Positions 1 to 10,767 of a stretch of DNA of 64,000 nt are shown here, in pieces (within the stretch, counting starts at the first letter, position 1; every line of letters begins with the position of its first letter). The stretch covers positions 1,376,501 through 1,440,500 of the forward strand of contig JAZDXN010000029.1 in the NCBI GenBank assembly GCA_037013495.1. The letters run 5' to 3'. The notes under the pieces were generated by a model, which was given only the letters and a program-made list of their open reading frames with translations, made no database searches and was not told where the DNA came from. The translations under genes were made by a program, and so were the position numbers. This DNA is from Hippophae tibetana (taxonomy: Eukaryota > Streptophyta > Magnoliopsida > Rosales > Elaeagnaceae).

Positions 1-531
1 TTTTTGATGGGAATAGAATTTTCCCATGAATTTATTGTAAATGTTACCCCATGTCATCAGAGAACCTGGGAGAAGTGACATCAACCAAGCTTTGGCCTTA
101 TCCTTTAGAGTGTAGGGAAAACATCTCATCCTAAGTTGATCCTCGTTTAGAATACCGAGGGGGAATGTTTGGACCGTAGCATAGAAATCTCTTATGAAAG
201 AAAGAGAATCTTCATTAGGTAGCCCATAAAAGGAAGGAAGCATAGAAAAATGAATATTTTTAAGGTCATAATTCCGAGCAGCCTCTCCCAACTGGATAGC
301 GGCAGTTGCCGTGCCTATTACCGGTCTTGCAAACTCCTTCATCGTGGTTTCCCTAACATGTTGGTTTTCCTCCATTTCTTTTGGTTCTAGTAAAGGATTA
401 AGTCTTGGTTCTATGTTTGGCTCAAAAACAGGTTGATGGGTGGAATCCAGTGTTGTTGACACTTGTTTAAATTTATGAATATTATTTACATATGGTGTAA
501 GGGGGTTTCCTAAGGATCTCCTACCACACAT
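1..531 (-). CDS. Ty3/gypsy gag (Athila-like A element), 5' part, open to the window edge
   Basis: This is the capsid/nucleocapsid polyprotein of an LTR retrotransposon, which packages element RNA in cytoplasmic particles. The frame is open from ATG 531-529 to base 1, 177 codons without a stop, and continues outside the window. An in-frame TAG lies just upstream of that ATG. An internal Met (373-375) opens a second possible start, MEENQHVRETTMKEFARP. The core reads NIHFSMLPSFYGLPNED, then FIRDFYATVQTFP, then KAKAWLMSL and MTWGNIYNKFMGKFY, the order expected of the retrotransposon gag domain. It follows a leader, an intact PBS and a complete LTR on the same strand. It is the only clearly undamaged coding stretch of the window, so the element may be young. 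The family call is by motif reading; whether pol is intact cannot be seen. Confidence 0.88.
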   Translation of the reverse strand, partial: MCGRRSLGNPLTPYVNNIHKFKQVSTTLDSTHQPVFEPNIEPRLNPLLEPKEMEENQHVRETTMKEFARPVIGTATAAIQLGEAARNYDLKNIHFSMLPSFYGLPNEDSLSFIRDFYATVQTFPLGILNEDQLRMRCFPYTLKDKAKAWLMSLLPGSLMTWGNIYNKFMGKFYSHQK

Positions 532-1184
532 AGACTATTGTAAACGTAAATTTAAAACTCCTGTCAACAAAAAATAAAAAATTTAGAGAAAATTTACAGG
601 GTATTTAATACAAAGCACTAAACAAAACTAGTTAAACCCTAAAAAAAAATTTATTTTATTTTATTTATTTATTATTTTTTTTAATTATTTATTATTTTTT
701 TATTTTTGGTAACATAATTAGTATTAACCAAGAGTGCTCCCAGGAAAGAATGGTGGTGCAAACGGCTCCTTAAATACCATTCTCCTAGCCAGAGCAACGT
801 TCCCAGGAAAGACTAGTGGCACAAAGGCTTCCAAGAACTAGTCTACTAGACAGAACTCCCTTAGATTTTTACTTTTCATGTTATTTAGTTAATTAGGTAT
901 AAATTCAAGTAATGTTTTTTTATTATTATTATTTTTTGGACGGTAAACTTTTATTTTACTATTCACGCTATATTATTTCTTATTAACTTAAAATTTTTGA
1001 AATTTAATTTTTTTTTATGAACGGTAATTTTTATTTTACTATTCACGCTGTATTATTTCTCATTAACTTAAAATTTTTGAAATTTAATTTTTTTTTATTA
1101 ATTTTGAAATAAAAATATCACAATTATTTACAGCACAAAAATGTTTTTAAGATTTTGATAAATAATTTAAAAACGCTATTCCTT
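532..1184 (-). other. 5' leader of the A element (non-coding)
   Basis: This AT-rich, gene-free stretch lies between PBS and gag. It holds a conserved block (711-875) that recurs at 37138-37312 in the same orientation and inverted at 49006-49178, which marks it as a leader signature of this lineage. It also holds an 81-bp tandem duplication next to the PBS. Confidence 0.8.
938..1100. repeat. 81-bp tandem duplication in the A leader
   Basis: Two near-identical copies lie 81 bp apart (the cggtaa motif at 941 and 1022), each with ttttattttactattcacgc followed by a T-run. Related units recur in opposite orientation at about 37700-37935. Confidence 0.8.
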
Positions 1185-1201
1185 CCCCGGCAACGGCGCC
1201 A
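1185..1201 (-). promoter_or_regulatory. Primer-binding site, tRNA-Asp type
   Basis: The minus strand reads TGGCGCCGTTGCCGGGG, matching the complement of the 3' end of plant tRNA-Asp including the CCA. It lies six bases inside the LTR end. It sets the direction of the element (minus) and primes minus-strand cDNA. Confidence 0.9.
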
Positions 1202-2389
1202 AAAACTTGATGAGCGAAAACCGACATCGTCGATTCTTGCCAATACTTTGGTTTTAATATTTATAAAACTCTCGCAAGTGCACGAATCATTTTGAAGAAA
1301 ATGATAAGTATACTCCCAAGGTCGATCTAAGGAAGGAATGTATGTGGTTTTTAATTTATTATTCAAACTTTTAAAAACGAAATTAAATCCTAAACATCCT
1401 GTCACGATAGTTTGGTTTTTGTGTTCCTAATCTAATAACATAAAATAAACATATATACAGATTAATTAAATATAATCTAATAACATAAAAATAAACATAG
1501 ATACAAATTCAATAAATAATTATCTAAAAATAAACATATATACAGATTCAATAAATATTCATGCAAATTTTTATCATTTATATTAGTGGAGTATTTATGG
1601 ATATAATAACTAAATTAATTATGCTTGCTCATATTATCTAGGTTATTAAAGATATAAATTGATATTTTATTGATTCTCTTTTTTTTTATATAAATACCAC
1701 CTTTGGTGGGGTTAGATATTCTTTGTTAACTAAACAAATCAATTAACACCTATGGGTGAGGTTGATAACTAATTTGGTTAATTAAATTAATTCCTTTTTC
1801 TAAGAGATTGAAAATGAACCATTTAAATGCCACCTTTGGTGGGGTTAGACAATTTAAACATTATTCAAGGTGTCCAAATTAAACATAAGAATTTAATTAT
1901 CCGAGTACTAACTTTCAAGTTTTAAAACCACTATTGAAAACATGTTGTCAATACATTTTCACATAATAATTCTTATAAAAACTTTTGAAATAGAGTTTCA
2001 CTCTAACTACCGGGCGATTGTACCAACAAATAAAAGAGCACTACTCTAAATTAGACCGGATAACTAAACCTTAAAATCTAATTTTCAGGTTTAAGTTTGT
2101 AATGAAAAATAATATATTTCTCTCTAACATTCTTAATATAAAATCTTGAATAAAAACAAAATCAATTCATTTTAGAGATTTTTACCTATTTAATATTTCG
2201 CAAGCATAACAACGTCATTATTACATCATATTTACTAAACAGCCAGCATAGTTAAATTTAACCATAGACAAATTAAATATAACATGTAAGAATAAAGCAT
2301 AAAAATAACTGTAAGGAAAATAAAATCCTTACAGAACTTCGACGCTATTCCCGTAGCTGGAAAACCTCCAAGCGGAATTTGCACTCCCA

Positions 2390-2395
2390 TTTATT
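2390..2395 (-). terminator. Polyadenylation signal in LTR A
   Basis: AATAAA on the minus strand (gattcaataaatgg context) lies about 220 bp downstream of the TATA box, as expected for the R region. The same AATAAATGG context is found in the plus LTR near 32848. Confidence 0.6.
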
Positions 2396-2613
2396 GAATC
2401 AAAAATCTAAATTATTACAAAAACATTACAAGTTCCTCTCAAAAAGAGAAGAACACTAAAACTAAGAGAATTGAACTAAAAACTAAGAAGGAAACTAAGA
2501 AAAACTTAGAAACTAAGAAAGAAACTAAGAAAAACTCAAAAACTAAGAAATGAGAGAAAGAAAGAAGAGAGAAGTGTGTTTTGAAGGTGTGATTTGAAGT
2601 GAAGGGAAGGGGG

Positions 2614-2624
2614 GTATTTATAGG
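2614..2624 (-). promoter_or_regulatory. TATA box of LTR A
   Basis: The minus strand reads cctataaatacccc, preceded by U3 and followed about 200 bp later by the AATAAA signal. The equivalents are at 32661-32670 (plus) and 34309-34318 (minus). Confidence 0.7.
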
Positions 2625-2701
2625 TGAGGATGGAGAGAAAAAATGAGTAAAAAAAATGTTAAAAAAATATTAAAAAATGTAAAAACGCGTATTGGAATTG
2701 C

Positions 2702-2732
2702 TGATGTCATTAATGACGTCAGCATGACGTCA
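2702..2732. promoter_or_regulatory. Triple TGACGTCA-type (as-1-like) bZIP sites in U3
   Basis: TGATGTCA at 2702, TGACGTCA at 2714 and TGACGTCA at 2725 give spacings of 12 and 11 bp. TGACG pairs about 12 bp apart are the as-1 arrangement bound by TGA-class bZIP factors in plants. The trio is conserved at 34385/34397/34408 and, degenerate, at 32567/32578/32590. Confidence 0.65.
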
Positions 2733-2884
2733 CAGGGGCGGCTGTACGTGAAAAATGGGGCGAAAACGCGTTGGGTGCGCGGAGGGGCTGCTGTTGGGCG
2801 CTGCGCGCAGCTCGGCGCGCGTCAACAGTGCCCGCGCGTTGGGGCGCGCGCGGATGGGCAGGCCAGAGCGCGCGGGGCGCGCGC

Positions 2885-3004
2885 GGCATGGGGCGCTGGA
2901 GCGCGCGCGGTATGGGGCGCTGGGGCGCGCGCGGCATGGGGCGCTGGGGCGCGCGCGGCATGGGGCGCTGGGGCGCGCGCGGCATGGGGCGCTGTGGCGC
3001 GCGC
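2885..3004. repeat. 24-bp GC-rich minisatellite, 5 units, in U3 of LTR A
   Basis: Five contiguous 24-bp units (ggcatggggcgctgg plus gcgcgc) start at 2885, 2909, 2933, 2957 and 2981 with only a few substitutions. They sit in a roughly 300-bp island of very high GC inside AT-rich DNA. The other A-type LTRs have unrelated GC-rich sequence at the same place. Confidence 0.92.
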
Positions 3005-3329
3005 GGCTGAGCTGCGGCGCGCGATTTCCGTCTTTTTGACATTTTTGACCTTTTCGACCCATTTTGTCCAATTTTTCCATGTTTGTTGACCTTTTTCCAC
3101 TTATTTATTGATATATTTGTGATGTATTGCTTCAAGTATTCCTCTTGGAGTCTTTAAATTGCGTTTTTAAGCCAAAATTCCTGAAAAACAATAAAAATAC
3201 CCGTGATTCCGAAAAAGACAAATTTATATAAATATATGATAAAACATATAAATATATATATTTTTAATCAATTAATGTACATAAAATCATGGTTATTTTA
3301 GTGCTTTTTGAGCACTCATCATAATAAAT

Positions 3330-3958
3330 ATATTTTCTCTAAAATCTGTATCTACAATATGTAACTTAATTTGTGGTTGATTTTTTTGTTAATCCTAACT
3401 ATATATTTATAGTAAAAAAGTTACATGTGATTACAATGTAATTAGGATAGAGTTGAAGAAGCTTAAGATAATTAAAATGGTAATAACAAAAATGTGGAAC
3501 TGTTTGGATAGATATGTGCTTCATATCAGGCATTGAAATGCAAATCTGAGTTCTTGGGCCATGACACATATACAAATTCCATGGCATGACTTTAATTTCA
3601 CTTCTATTGAAATTCATCTTGAAGGTGCTATGTCGCACACAAGTACTCATACCGCAACTTGCCCTTAATTTGGACCCTTTAATGTTTTGACCTCTTCTTG
3701 ATGTATCTTATATAAATTTTTATATTTAGGTCCTTCATTATATGACAATTATACCCCTAATTTAAGATTTGATTGGTCATTTTTCATTTGAATCTCTTAA
3801 GTCCAAAATACCTAAAATACATAAAAAAAATATACCCCATGATTCTAAAAACACAATTTATAACATACTTAAGTTAAAATGTGATATCAAAACCTAATTT
3901 ATTCTTTTAATTCCAATAAATAAAAATATATTCATATCTTTTAGGCATGTATTAATCA
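3330..3958 (-). mobile_element. Gypsy-type LTR remnant
   Basis: Read on the minus strand from 3958 it begins TGATTAATACATGCC, then an AT-rich U3 with a 'cacggggtat'-like segment near 3835 and a TATA-like stretch near 3710. This is the general form of a Ty3/gypsy LTR. The 3' end is not recognisable and no coding sequence is convincing. Confidence 0.4.
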
Positions 3959-3959
3959 G

Positions 3960-4493
3960 CTCCAAAAGGAAATGACAATCTCCATGACATTCACTTAACT
4001 AGTGTAGCATCTGATTGCCTCCAAAAATGAGCATATAAGCTTCCATCATCTGATACAACATCATCTCTAGAGTTTTATCATCAAGATAACTCCTATCTAT
4101 GTCCAATTGGATAAATATGTGGGATCCTCATTGCTTATCTAATCCTAATATGAATAGCTAGCATTCCTGGCTATCAAAGGATTAAGATTATCTCCAAACT
4201 TCTTTAAAGTCATTTACCCAAGTCGCTATAAAAAAATAATACACTTTCCAAATAAGGTACATTGAATCTCCTAAACAATTTCAAGAATAACTCTAATTCC
4301 ATATATAATAAGGAGCACTTGGAACCTTAGAAGAAGCATCCTCATTTACATCATCTCTTCCATTAATCACCTAGTTGACTTAAGTGTCAAAGTCTAATTG
4401 GAAGCACCACCACCCTTTATATGGTCTTCCTTTGGGTTCTAAAATTTTCTACTCTCTTTAGGTCTTAAAGAAACTGAGCAAAAACCTACATCA
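3960..4493 (+). mobile_element. LTR of Tat-like gypsy element T
   Basis: It ends in acatca just before a PBS-like segment at 4498. It contains gctataaaaaaata as TATA box near 4222 and is homologous, inverted, to 23629-23990. The left end is not defined. Its internal region is interrupted at 4558 by copia S1 and resumes at 12141. Confidence 0.6.
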
Positions 4494-4497
4494 ATAG

Positions 4498-4518
4498 TTT
4501 GGCATCATCTGTGGGAAC
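4498..4518 (+). promoter_or_regulatory. PBS-like segment of element T
   Basis: tttggcatcatctgtgggaa resembles the TTGGCGCCGTCTGTGGGA segment that follows the LTR in many Tat-clade elements, with two substitutions. It lies four bases after the LTR end. Confidence 0.6.
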
Positions 4519-4552
4519 TTTCATTTGATCAAATTTGAGATCTAAGAAAATA

Positions 4553-4557
4553 CCATA
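4553..4557 (+). repeat. Target-site duplication, left copy, of copia S1
   Basis: ccata directly before the S1 LTR, matched by ccatg at 12141-12145 directly after it (4 of 5 bases). Confidence 0.75.
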
Positions 4558-5954
4558 TGTAAGGTTTATGTAAGTGTTGGCATTATTCGTGAACAAAACA
4601 TACAAATGTAATTTTGGTTTATAAGTGTGTCTTTCAAGAATATTTTCAAGCCAAAGAAACTATCGAGCTCCAATGAACACATATTAGGTATATCTTTGTT
4701 CTTACGTTAGATTTCATATTAGACACATAAGAACATTTTAAATTTAGGCTACTCGATCGATCAAGACACATTTAGATAGATCAAGGCATGTAGATCGATC
4801 AAGAATTAATGTACTTAGTCTTAAAAGTCAAGAATTAAATTTTCAATTGACTAGATCGATCAAGTAATTGATGGTCGATCAATCGAGCACTAGATAGATT
4901 AATTATATAGATTGATCTAACTTGGCCAAAACTAATTATTTATTACACTAGATCAATTGAGAAATGAATCGATCAATCAAGCATGTTTTGATTGTAGCAT
5001 TGGATCAATCAATAAGGGTTTTGATCAATCGATCTATATGTTTGATCGGTCAAGCATATGTTAGATCGATCAAGATGCCAAGGCTTCAATTTTAAAACCT
5101 ATTTCTAACTCGAATTGAATTGTTTATTACTATATTTTCCTCTTTCTTTAAAACTCTTTATATTGATTTTGTGGACATAATAGTGGTATTGTTTTGACCT
5201 TTGACCTAATGCTTTAAAATATTCTATTTAAACAAACCAAAGCATTCAAATTTATCAACCACATAAGAACACTATTCTATTCATCTTTATTTCTCTCTTG
5301 TTTTGCAAAAGTAGACGTTTTCATTTAGTTAATTTATCAAACATTTTGTGATTGTATTTAATTGATTAACAAGCTTACAATATTTGTGATATTATGCTTA
5401 AACTGATTGTTATAGGGTTGTTAGTTGATTTTGATTTATCTAATATATTATTAAATCATCTAGTTGGGGGTTTTCATTATTAAATATATACTTTAAGACA
5501 CACATTTTCACTTGTCTTATTGTGCTAATTTTTTATGTGCCAATTGAACGGGTCCGATTGCTTGTGTGACTCAAGTTAATGGAAAGTTGGTATGGATTTG
5601 AACACCTTGCTTGTAGATATTATAAAGGAAAGTAGTGGCTTGTAGATAGATTACTTGGGGGAGCTTTATGTTGGTGGGTAGTTTAAGACCTAACCTTATA
5701 ATTGGACATTATTTTTCACAGGGGATAGTTAGGTGGTCTAGTGGACCAATGGTTTTCCTCTTAGATTATTGGTGTGGTCGATGTTGTTTCTACCTAAATA
5801 TATCGTATGTCAATCTTGGTTTATTTTATTTTTATTTTATTTACACTCGATTTCATGTCATGCCATTTGTGATCATTTTAATTTGTCATAATTTTGGTGA
5901 TTATTTATTCACCATCTCTAGCTAATTAGATCCATAACTAAATATAATTTTTCA
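4558..5954 (+). mobile_element. 5' LTR of copia S1
   Basis: From TGTAAGGTTTATG to ttttttca, 1,397 bp, homologous over its length to 10779-12140 and, less well, to 16357-17345. U3 carries a dense cluster of GATCGATC-like motifs. Confidence 0.88.
4750..5080. promoter_or_regulatory. Cluster of GATCGATCAAG-like palindromic motifs in S1 U3
   Basis: About a dozen variants of TCGATCAAG/GATCGATC occur within 330 bp, on both strands. Homologous clusters lie at 10977-11270 and 16556-16710. The short palindromic core repeated within U3 suggests a protein-binding array; no factor is identified. Confidence 0.55.
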
Positions 5955-5968
5955 ATTGGCATCAGAGC
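5955..5968 (+). promoter_or_regulatory. PBS of copia S1, tRNA-Met type
   Basis: attggcatcagagc abuts the LTR end. The consensus TGGTATCAGAGC pairs with initiator tRNA-Met; one base differs. Confidence 0.85.
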
Positions 5969-5989
5969 AAGTCACTAGTTACACTTAGT

Positions 5990-7910
5990 GTGCCTAGGAT
6001 CTTGTTAGCAATCATTTAAGAGATGGTTTGTCTACAACTCATGCACCTTACTTTGATGGGTCTAATTACCCATAGATGAGAGTGTATGAAACTATTTACT
6101 TTATGGTTGGAAACCACCTATGGTTAATCACTCTTAAGCCTAGGAATGAATGGACCAATCAAGATAAAATTACAAGCAATTGAAATCAAAAGGGAATTAA
6201 TGATACTTTAAGTGCTATTTGCTAATGAGTTTCATCGTAATTTTTAATATTGATAATCATAGGCATGCTTGGTATATTTTAGATGTTACTCATGAGGATA
6301 CCATACAAGTTTAATGAACTAAACTTTGCATACTTGGTAATTAATTTGAAAATCTTAAGATGAAAGAAGATGAAATTTTCTTTGAATTTTATATTATATT
6401 ATGTGTTATTACTAACACCTCTGTCAATATTTGAGAGAAAATTGATGATTTTTAGATAGTTCAAAAGATTTTATGCTCATTACTAGATCGATTCCATGAA
6501 AAGGCCACTTTCATTGATGTTGGCTCACTTCAAACCTTTGAGTTTAGCTTTAAAAAACCTCTAAAGAACAAAGGTATTGCTTTCAAAATTTCTATGATTG
6601 AATATAGTGACAATGATGATGAAGAACCAATACTCTTAACTAGAAGATTGAATAAAATCCTCAATAAAAGAATCCTCAAAACAATGGACAATCAAGTTGT
6701 CAAAAGGATAAGAATATGAGAAAACTCGAATTTGTGAGTTCTTATGATAATAAATCTAAGCCCATCGGACCTCAATGTTTTTAATGCAATAGGATTGGTA
6801 ATATTGCACTTAACTGTGCAAACAAGAAGAAAGAACTAGAAGATATTTCAATACTATACTTACAAACTCTGAAAATGATAACGACAATCAAATTGAATCA
6901 AAAAATTATGACAAAAACTATTTGAAATTTACTGTTGTTGGTGGATACTCCTAAGTTTGACATTGATTTAGAAGATGCAAAAGGTGATGTCAAATTTCTA
7001 CTCAATAAATTTAATGCCACTAATATCAAAGAACTATTCATAGATTATTTAAGATGCAAAAGAGAAAAAGATAGGTTGCTTGTAGAAAAAACTAAACTAA
7101 ATGATAAATTAAAATCCCTATGAAATAAATTCCTCGATATTGAAAAAATAAACTTTTTTTATCTAGGTGTATTAATAATCCAAGTTCGAGTCTTACAAGC
7201 TTAGAATAAGAGAAACAAAATCTAGTGCAGGAATTTAAACAATCCCATGAAGTTGTAAAAAGGCTAACCATTGGAGTTGAAAAGCTAAACAAAATTATGG
7301 ATTATAAAAAACTTATTAGAGACAAGAGAGGACTAGGCTATATAGATGAGCATTCTATGCCATCATTATTAAAATCAATTAAGTTTATAAAACCCTAAAA
7401 CCTTTCTTCTTCATAGGCTACACATGTAGCTTCAACATTAAAAATCACCTCTATAAGGCTTTCGAACCTTACTTCTAATATTACTCATTATACATAAAGG
7501 AAAGTTACACCTGTGATTGAAAAATCTGTTAAGTTTGTGTCTGTTTATCATTATTATGGTAGGAAAGGTTATAGTAGTCCTAAGCATAGATTTTTGATGA
7601 ATGCTCCTGAATTAATATTAATATCTATGCTTCACATAGTAGGACTCATAGCCATCATTTGTCTATGCATGTTGCATCATATTTTAGGATCCATGAAAAT
7701 TATAGTAACATGTCCAAAAATTCTACTAGAAAATATGATGTTATTGGTTCAAAGAGGCATGCAAAATTCAAAACTTGTAACTCTAGGACTATTTACCATC
7801 ATCTTATCTTGTATACTATGTCTTCATTTAGGATGAATATAAAATCTAAAGGTAAGTCCACGAATATGCCAATGACAACTAAGATAGTTGATTTCTATCC
7901 AAATATATAA
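5990..7910 (+). pseudogene. Copia gag, decayed (S1)
   Basis: Frames with many stops and shifts still spell a copia gag. THAPYFDGSNYP appears near 6040. A capsid part follows near 6360-6560 (KEDEIFFEFYIILC, VQKILCSLLDRFHEKATFID, GSLQTFEFSFKKPLKNKGIAF). A zinc knuckle lies near 6770-6830, with one codon now a stop and the His position changed. A coiled acidic stretch is at 6935-7123 (DIDLEDAKGDVKFLLNKFN), then KLNKIMDYKKLIRDKRGLG and YIDEHSMPS near 7290-7370. A second knuckle-like YHYYGRKGYSSPKHR is near 7540. The protein would bind element RNA. No protease or pol follows. It is non-functional as read. Confidence 0.75.
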
Positions 7911-8326
7911 AGAAATCAAAATTCAAGAAAAATTGGATACACAATATTGTCTCTTTTCGGTCACTTGACCGTCATTTATCAAGTTACTTTTGTTTGAGTG
8001 CTTAATTAACCCTAGGTAATCATCCTTAGTTTGTTTGCTTTTTATTTTTTATTGATGTTTCTTTAGTTTTAAAAAAAATAAAAAATAAAAAAAGAGGCAA
8101 GTAGACATGCTTTAATATTGACATGATTATTACATACTCTATTGATATTTATTTTGATTGGATATACATTATACAAATGGATATTTTGACTTCTGCATTT
8201 ACATATTTTTTACATTTGGTGATCATTGTTGACTTGAACCTATTCTACACACTCACTGGACATATGTGTACGTCATGCTTGAAGTTTATGATTAATTTTT
8301 TGAGATGCTAGGAAATGAGATAACAT
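7911..8326 (+). other. S1 3' non-coding region, first part
   Basis: No gene. From about 8100 it is homologous to the start of the S2 3' region near 15070 (shared cactcactggacatatgt-type stretch), which shows that the pol deletion ends near 8100. Confidence 0.6.
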
Positions 8327-9500
8327 TGATGATCGGTGCAAAACTACAAGTGCATAGTATCGTAGTTTTATAATAAAGTGATAAGAAGAGTATTGTTCTC
8401 GAGGATTGGTAACTTACTTTTGACAAATACAAAAATTATACTAATCTCAATTTTATCTAGAAAAGTTTTTAAGGTTGTTGTAATTGAAATTTAAAATAAA
8501 ATCAATTTAAAGAAAATATGCAAAAGAAAATAAAGATGTTGTTCAAAGATCAAATTAATAGAAAGAAAACTTCTAGGAAATCGATTTCATCTAATCCCTT
8601 ACTATGCTTTACTATTCTAGCTAATAGAATTTAACTCTCTCTATTTGTTAGCAATTTCCAAAAAAACATCCAAAAGCCTCTTTTGACAATCAATTGGAAA
8701 TATTTTTGTTTATCAATTTACACAAGAGTATGCAATTTAATAAAGCAAGAAAGCATTAAGACCAATGATTTCAAAACTACACAGGTTCATGCAAGTGTTT
8801 CGATCTCTATATTTACCTATGCCAAAATATTTAAGATCTATCATATAATTTCCTCTTGGATAGTAAATCACAAGACTAAAATCATCTAATTAATGGCCAG
8901 TTAATTAGAAGCAATAAACTCAGAATAAATCAAACAAATATACAAAATTAAATTACATTTTTTCTAGAATAAAGAAAAATTAGTTCATACTAAAAATTAA
9001 ATTTAACATAAACAAATTCACCATAATTTTTTGAGAAGAATCAAAAGAAAATTAACTCGCAAAAAGAATCTACTTTCGCGTTCAATCTGATTTCACTTTT
9101 CTCTTTCCTGCGTCTTTCTCAGTTTTTTGTCTTAGTTCCTAGATTTTTTTCTACCATAAGCCTCATTTCTCTCCTCTTTCATCCCTATGATATATATATA
9201 TCAACCCTTGCTCGCTAGCTCTGTTCTCCTTCTTCCTTTCTCAATTTTATGTCTCCTATTGCGGCTCCTCCTTCTTATATATATAAATTTTATTTAAATT
9301 TGATTTAAATAAATCTTTTTTAAAATATATAAGAGTCTTTAGACAATATGCTTCTAAAATTTTGTATCTTTATTTTCTTTAAATCTATAATAAAATTTAA
9401 ATAATAATTATGAAGTCTAAAATCAATAAAAATTAAATAAAATTAGACTAAAGTTTAAAATTAAGAAGTGATAAATTATGACAAATTATGTAAGTCATCA
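8327..9500 (-). mobile_element. Gypsy-type solo LTR inside S1
   Basis: Minus-strand LTR from TGATGACTTACAT (9500) to GCACCGATCATCA (8327), with the ttctcgaggattggtaac segment typical of gypsy U5 and a TATA-like gatatatatatatc near 9190. S2 lacks it at the equivalent place (about 15275), so it is an insertion. Flanks aacat and tttga do not match, so the target duplication is lost or the ends are off by a few bases. Confidence 0.65.
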
Positions 9501-10079
9501 TTTGACTACAAGGTTGTTTTTGAGATCTATCTTTCACTTTCTAAAATGCTACTATAGAGAGACACTTAGTTTTGAGAGGGCTACCTATTGTGATGTATAG
9601 AGATACTATAGTGAGCATAGAGGACTACCTCATAACTAGTGTGAAAGTCATCATACAAGGTTTTTGACTCATGCATATTTCCTTAAAAATAATAATAATA
9701 GTAATAATAATATTAAAAGGAAAAAAAATATAAAAGCTTTTGCATACATAAAAAGAAAGAGATGCAAATGAATACACAAAAAGAAAATAAATAACCAATC
9801 TCTCACATAAATTATATATATATATATATTAAAGTTCTCTCTTGGTAAATAAATTTTATTTTGTGCAAGTATGAATTCAAATGCAATTTTTTTATGATAA
9901 ATGATACTCTTTTCATTAAATCCTTCATAATTAATCATAAATGCACTAATTGACATACTTTTGAGTTTTGGTATATTCATGTTGTCAATAGATAGTAACA
10001 CTTTGAACAAAATTAATTTCATCTTTTGTGTGTACTATTGTCGTCATGTTTAACAAAGCCTACTACCCTCAATTCAAAA

Positions 10080-10139
<60 letters not shown>

Positions 10140-10767
10140 AAAAAAAATTTAATTCTAACTTATTTAGGGAAGTCGTAAAACTTAGGGGGAGTTTATTAAT
10201 TTTTGAAAAACATATTGTATTTAGCTTTATATTTTGATTGTTACTCAGCTTTTCAAAATGTTTACCCCTCTTTCCATTCATTAAATATATTGCTTGCTTT
10301 CTCAACCTATTTTTCATTTCTTTATGATTATATTATTTATTTGTATGACAAAAAGGACGTAGAGTTATTGAGCATTAATTGAAAATATATAAAGGGAGAG
10401 AGTTAATTGAGGGGGAGAGTTATTGATTGAATTTTTTAAAGAGAGATTACACATAGGGGAGAACACATTGAGTGTTCAAGTTGATTCATATAAAGGAGTA
10501 ATACTTAAATGATTCCATATGTTGTTACTTGTCACTTATGTCTATTTCTTTGCTTTTTTGTTATTATATATACTAAACTAATAAACAATGAGTCTTTTGG
10601 AGCAAGTTATGTTTCTCTTTGTGTTTTTTTCCAGTGTATACATGAGCTTTCGAGATTCAAGCAAAGATAGCTTCACTGAATTATAGAATAATTCTACTGT
10701 GTATTTTTTTTTCATATGAGCTTTATGTAGTGAGAGAGAGAGAGAGGCTTTGTCACACAAATATGTC
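9501..10767 (+). other. S1 3' region with repeated purine tracts
   Basis: No coding sequence. It is homologous to 15290-16344. G-rich purine tracts occur near 10184, 10392, 10410 and 10455 before the final one at 10768. The stretch also contains an AT microsatellite and an AAT-rich run (9686-9720). Confidence 0.6.
10082..10135. repeat. (AT)27 microsatellite
   Basis: 54 uninterrupted bases of alternating A and T. Confidence 0.97.

Larger units (their letters stand above)
1208..3321 (-). mobile_element. Complete 5' LTR of the A element
   Basis: The LTR is 2,114 bp and on the minus strand runs from TGATGAG to CTCATCA. It is followed by the PBS and leader, so it is the 5' LTR of an element continuing to the left. 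U3 contains three TGACGTCA-type sites and a GC-rich minisatellite. A TATA box and an AATAAA signal delimit R. The same LTR type recurs at 32149-33945 (plus), 34082-34855 (minus, partial), 38208-38357 (minus, first 150 bp) and 42861-43164 (plus, last 300 bp). The base after the right end is outside the element; its partner flank lies beyond the window. Confidence 0.9.

Noticed and set aside
1180-1210. Possible tRNA-Asp gene fragment
   Set aside because: Only the 3' 17 bases are present, as a complementary primer-binding site next to an LTR.
1124-1405. ORF (MTGCLGFNFVFKSLNNK...) recurring at 33748-33960 and 42967-43176
   Set aside because: It lies across LTR U5 and the PBS. The three copies differ almost only by amino-acid-changing substitutions and lengths vary at the LTR end, so similarity is from DNA copying, not protein selection.
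2643-3135. Several overlapping ORFs rich in Arg, Ala, Pro and Gly on both strands
   Set aside because: Products of the GC-rich 24-bp minisatellite in U3; open in many frames at once because GC-rich repeats lack stops.
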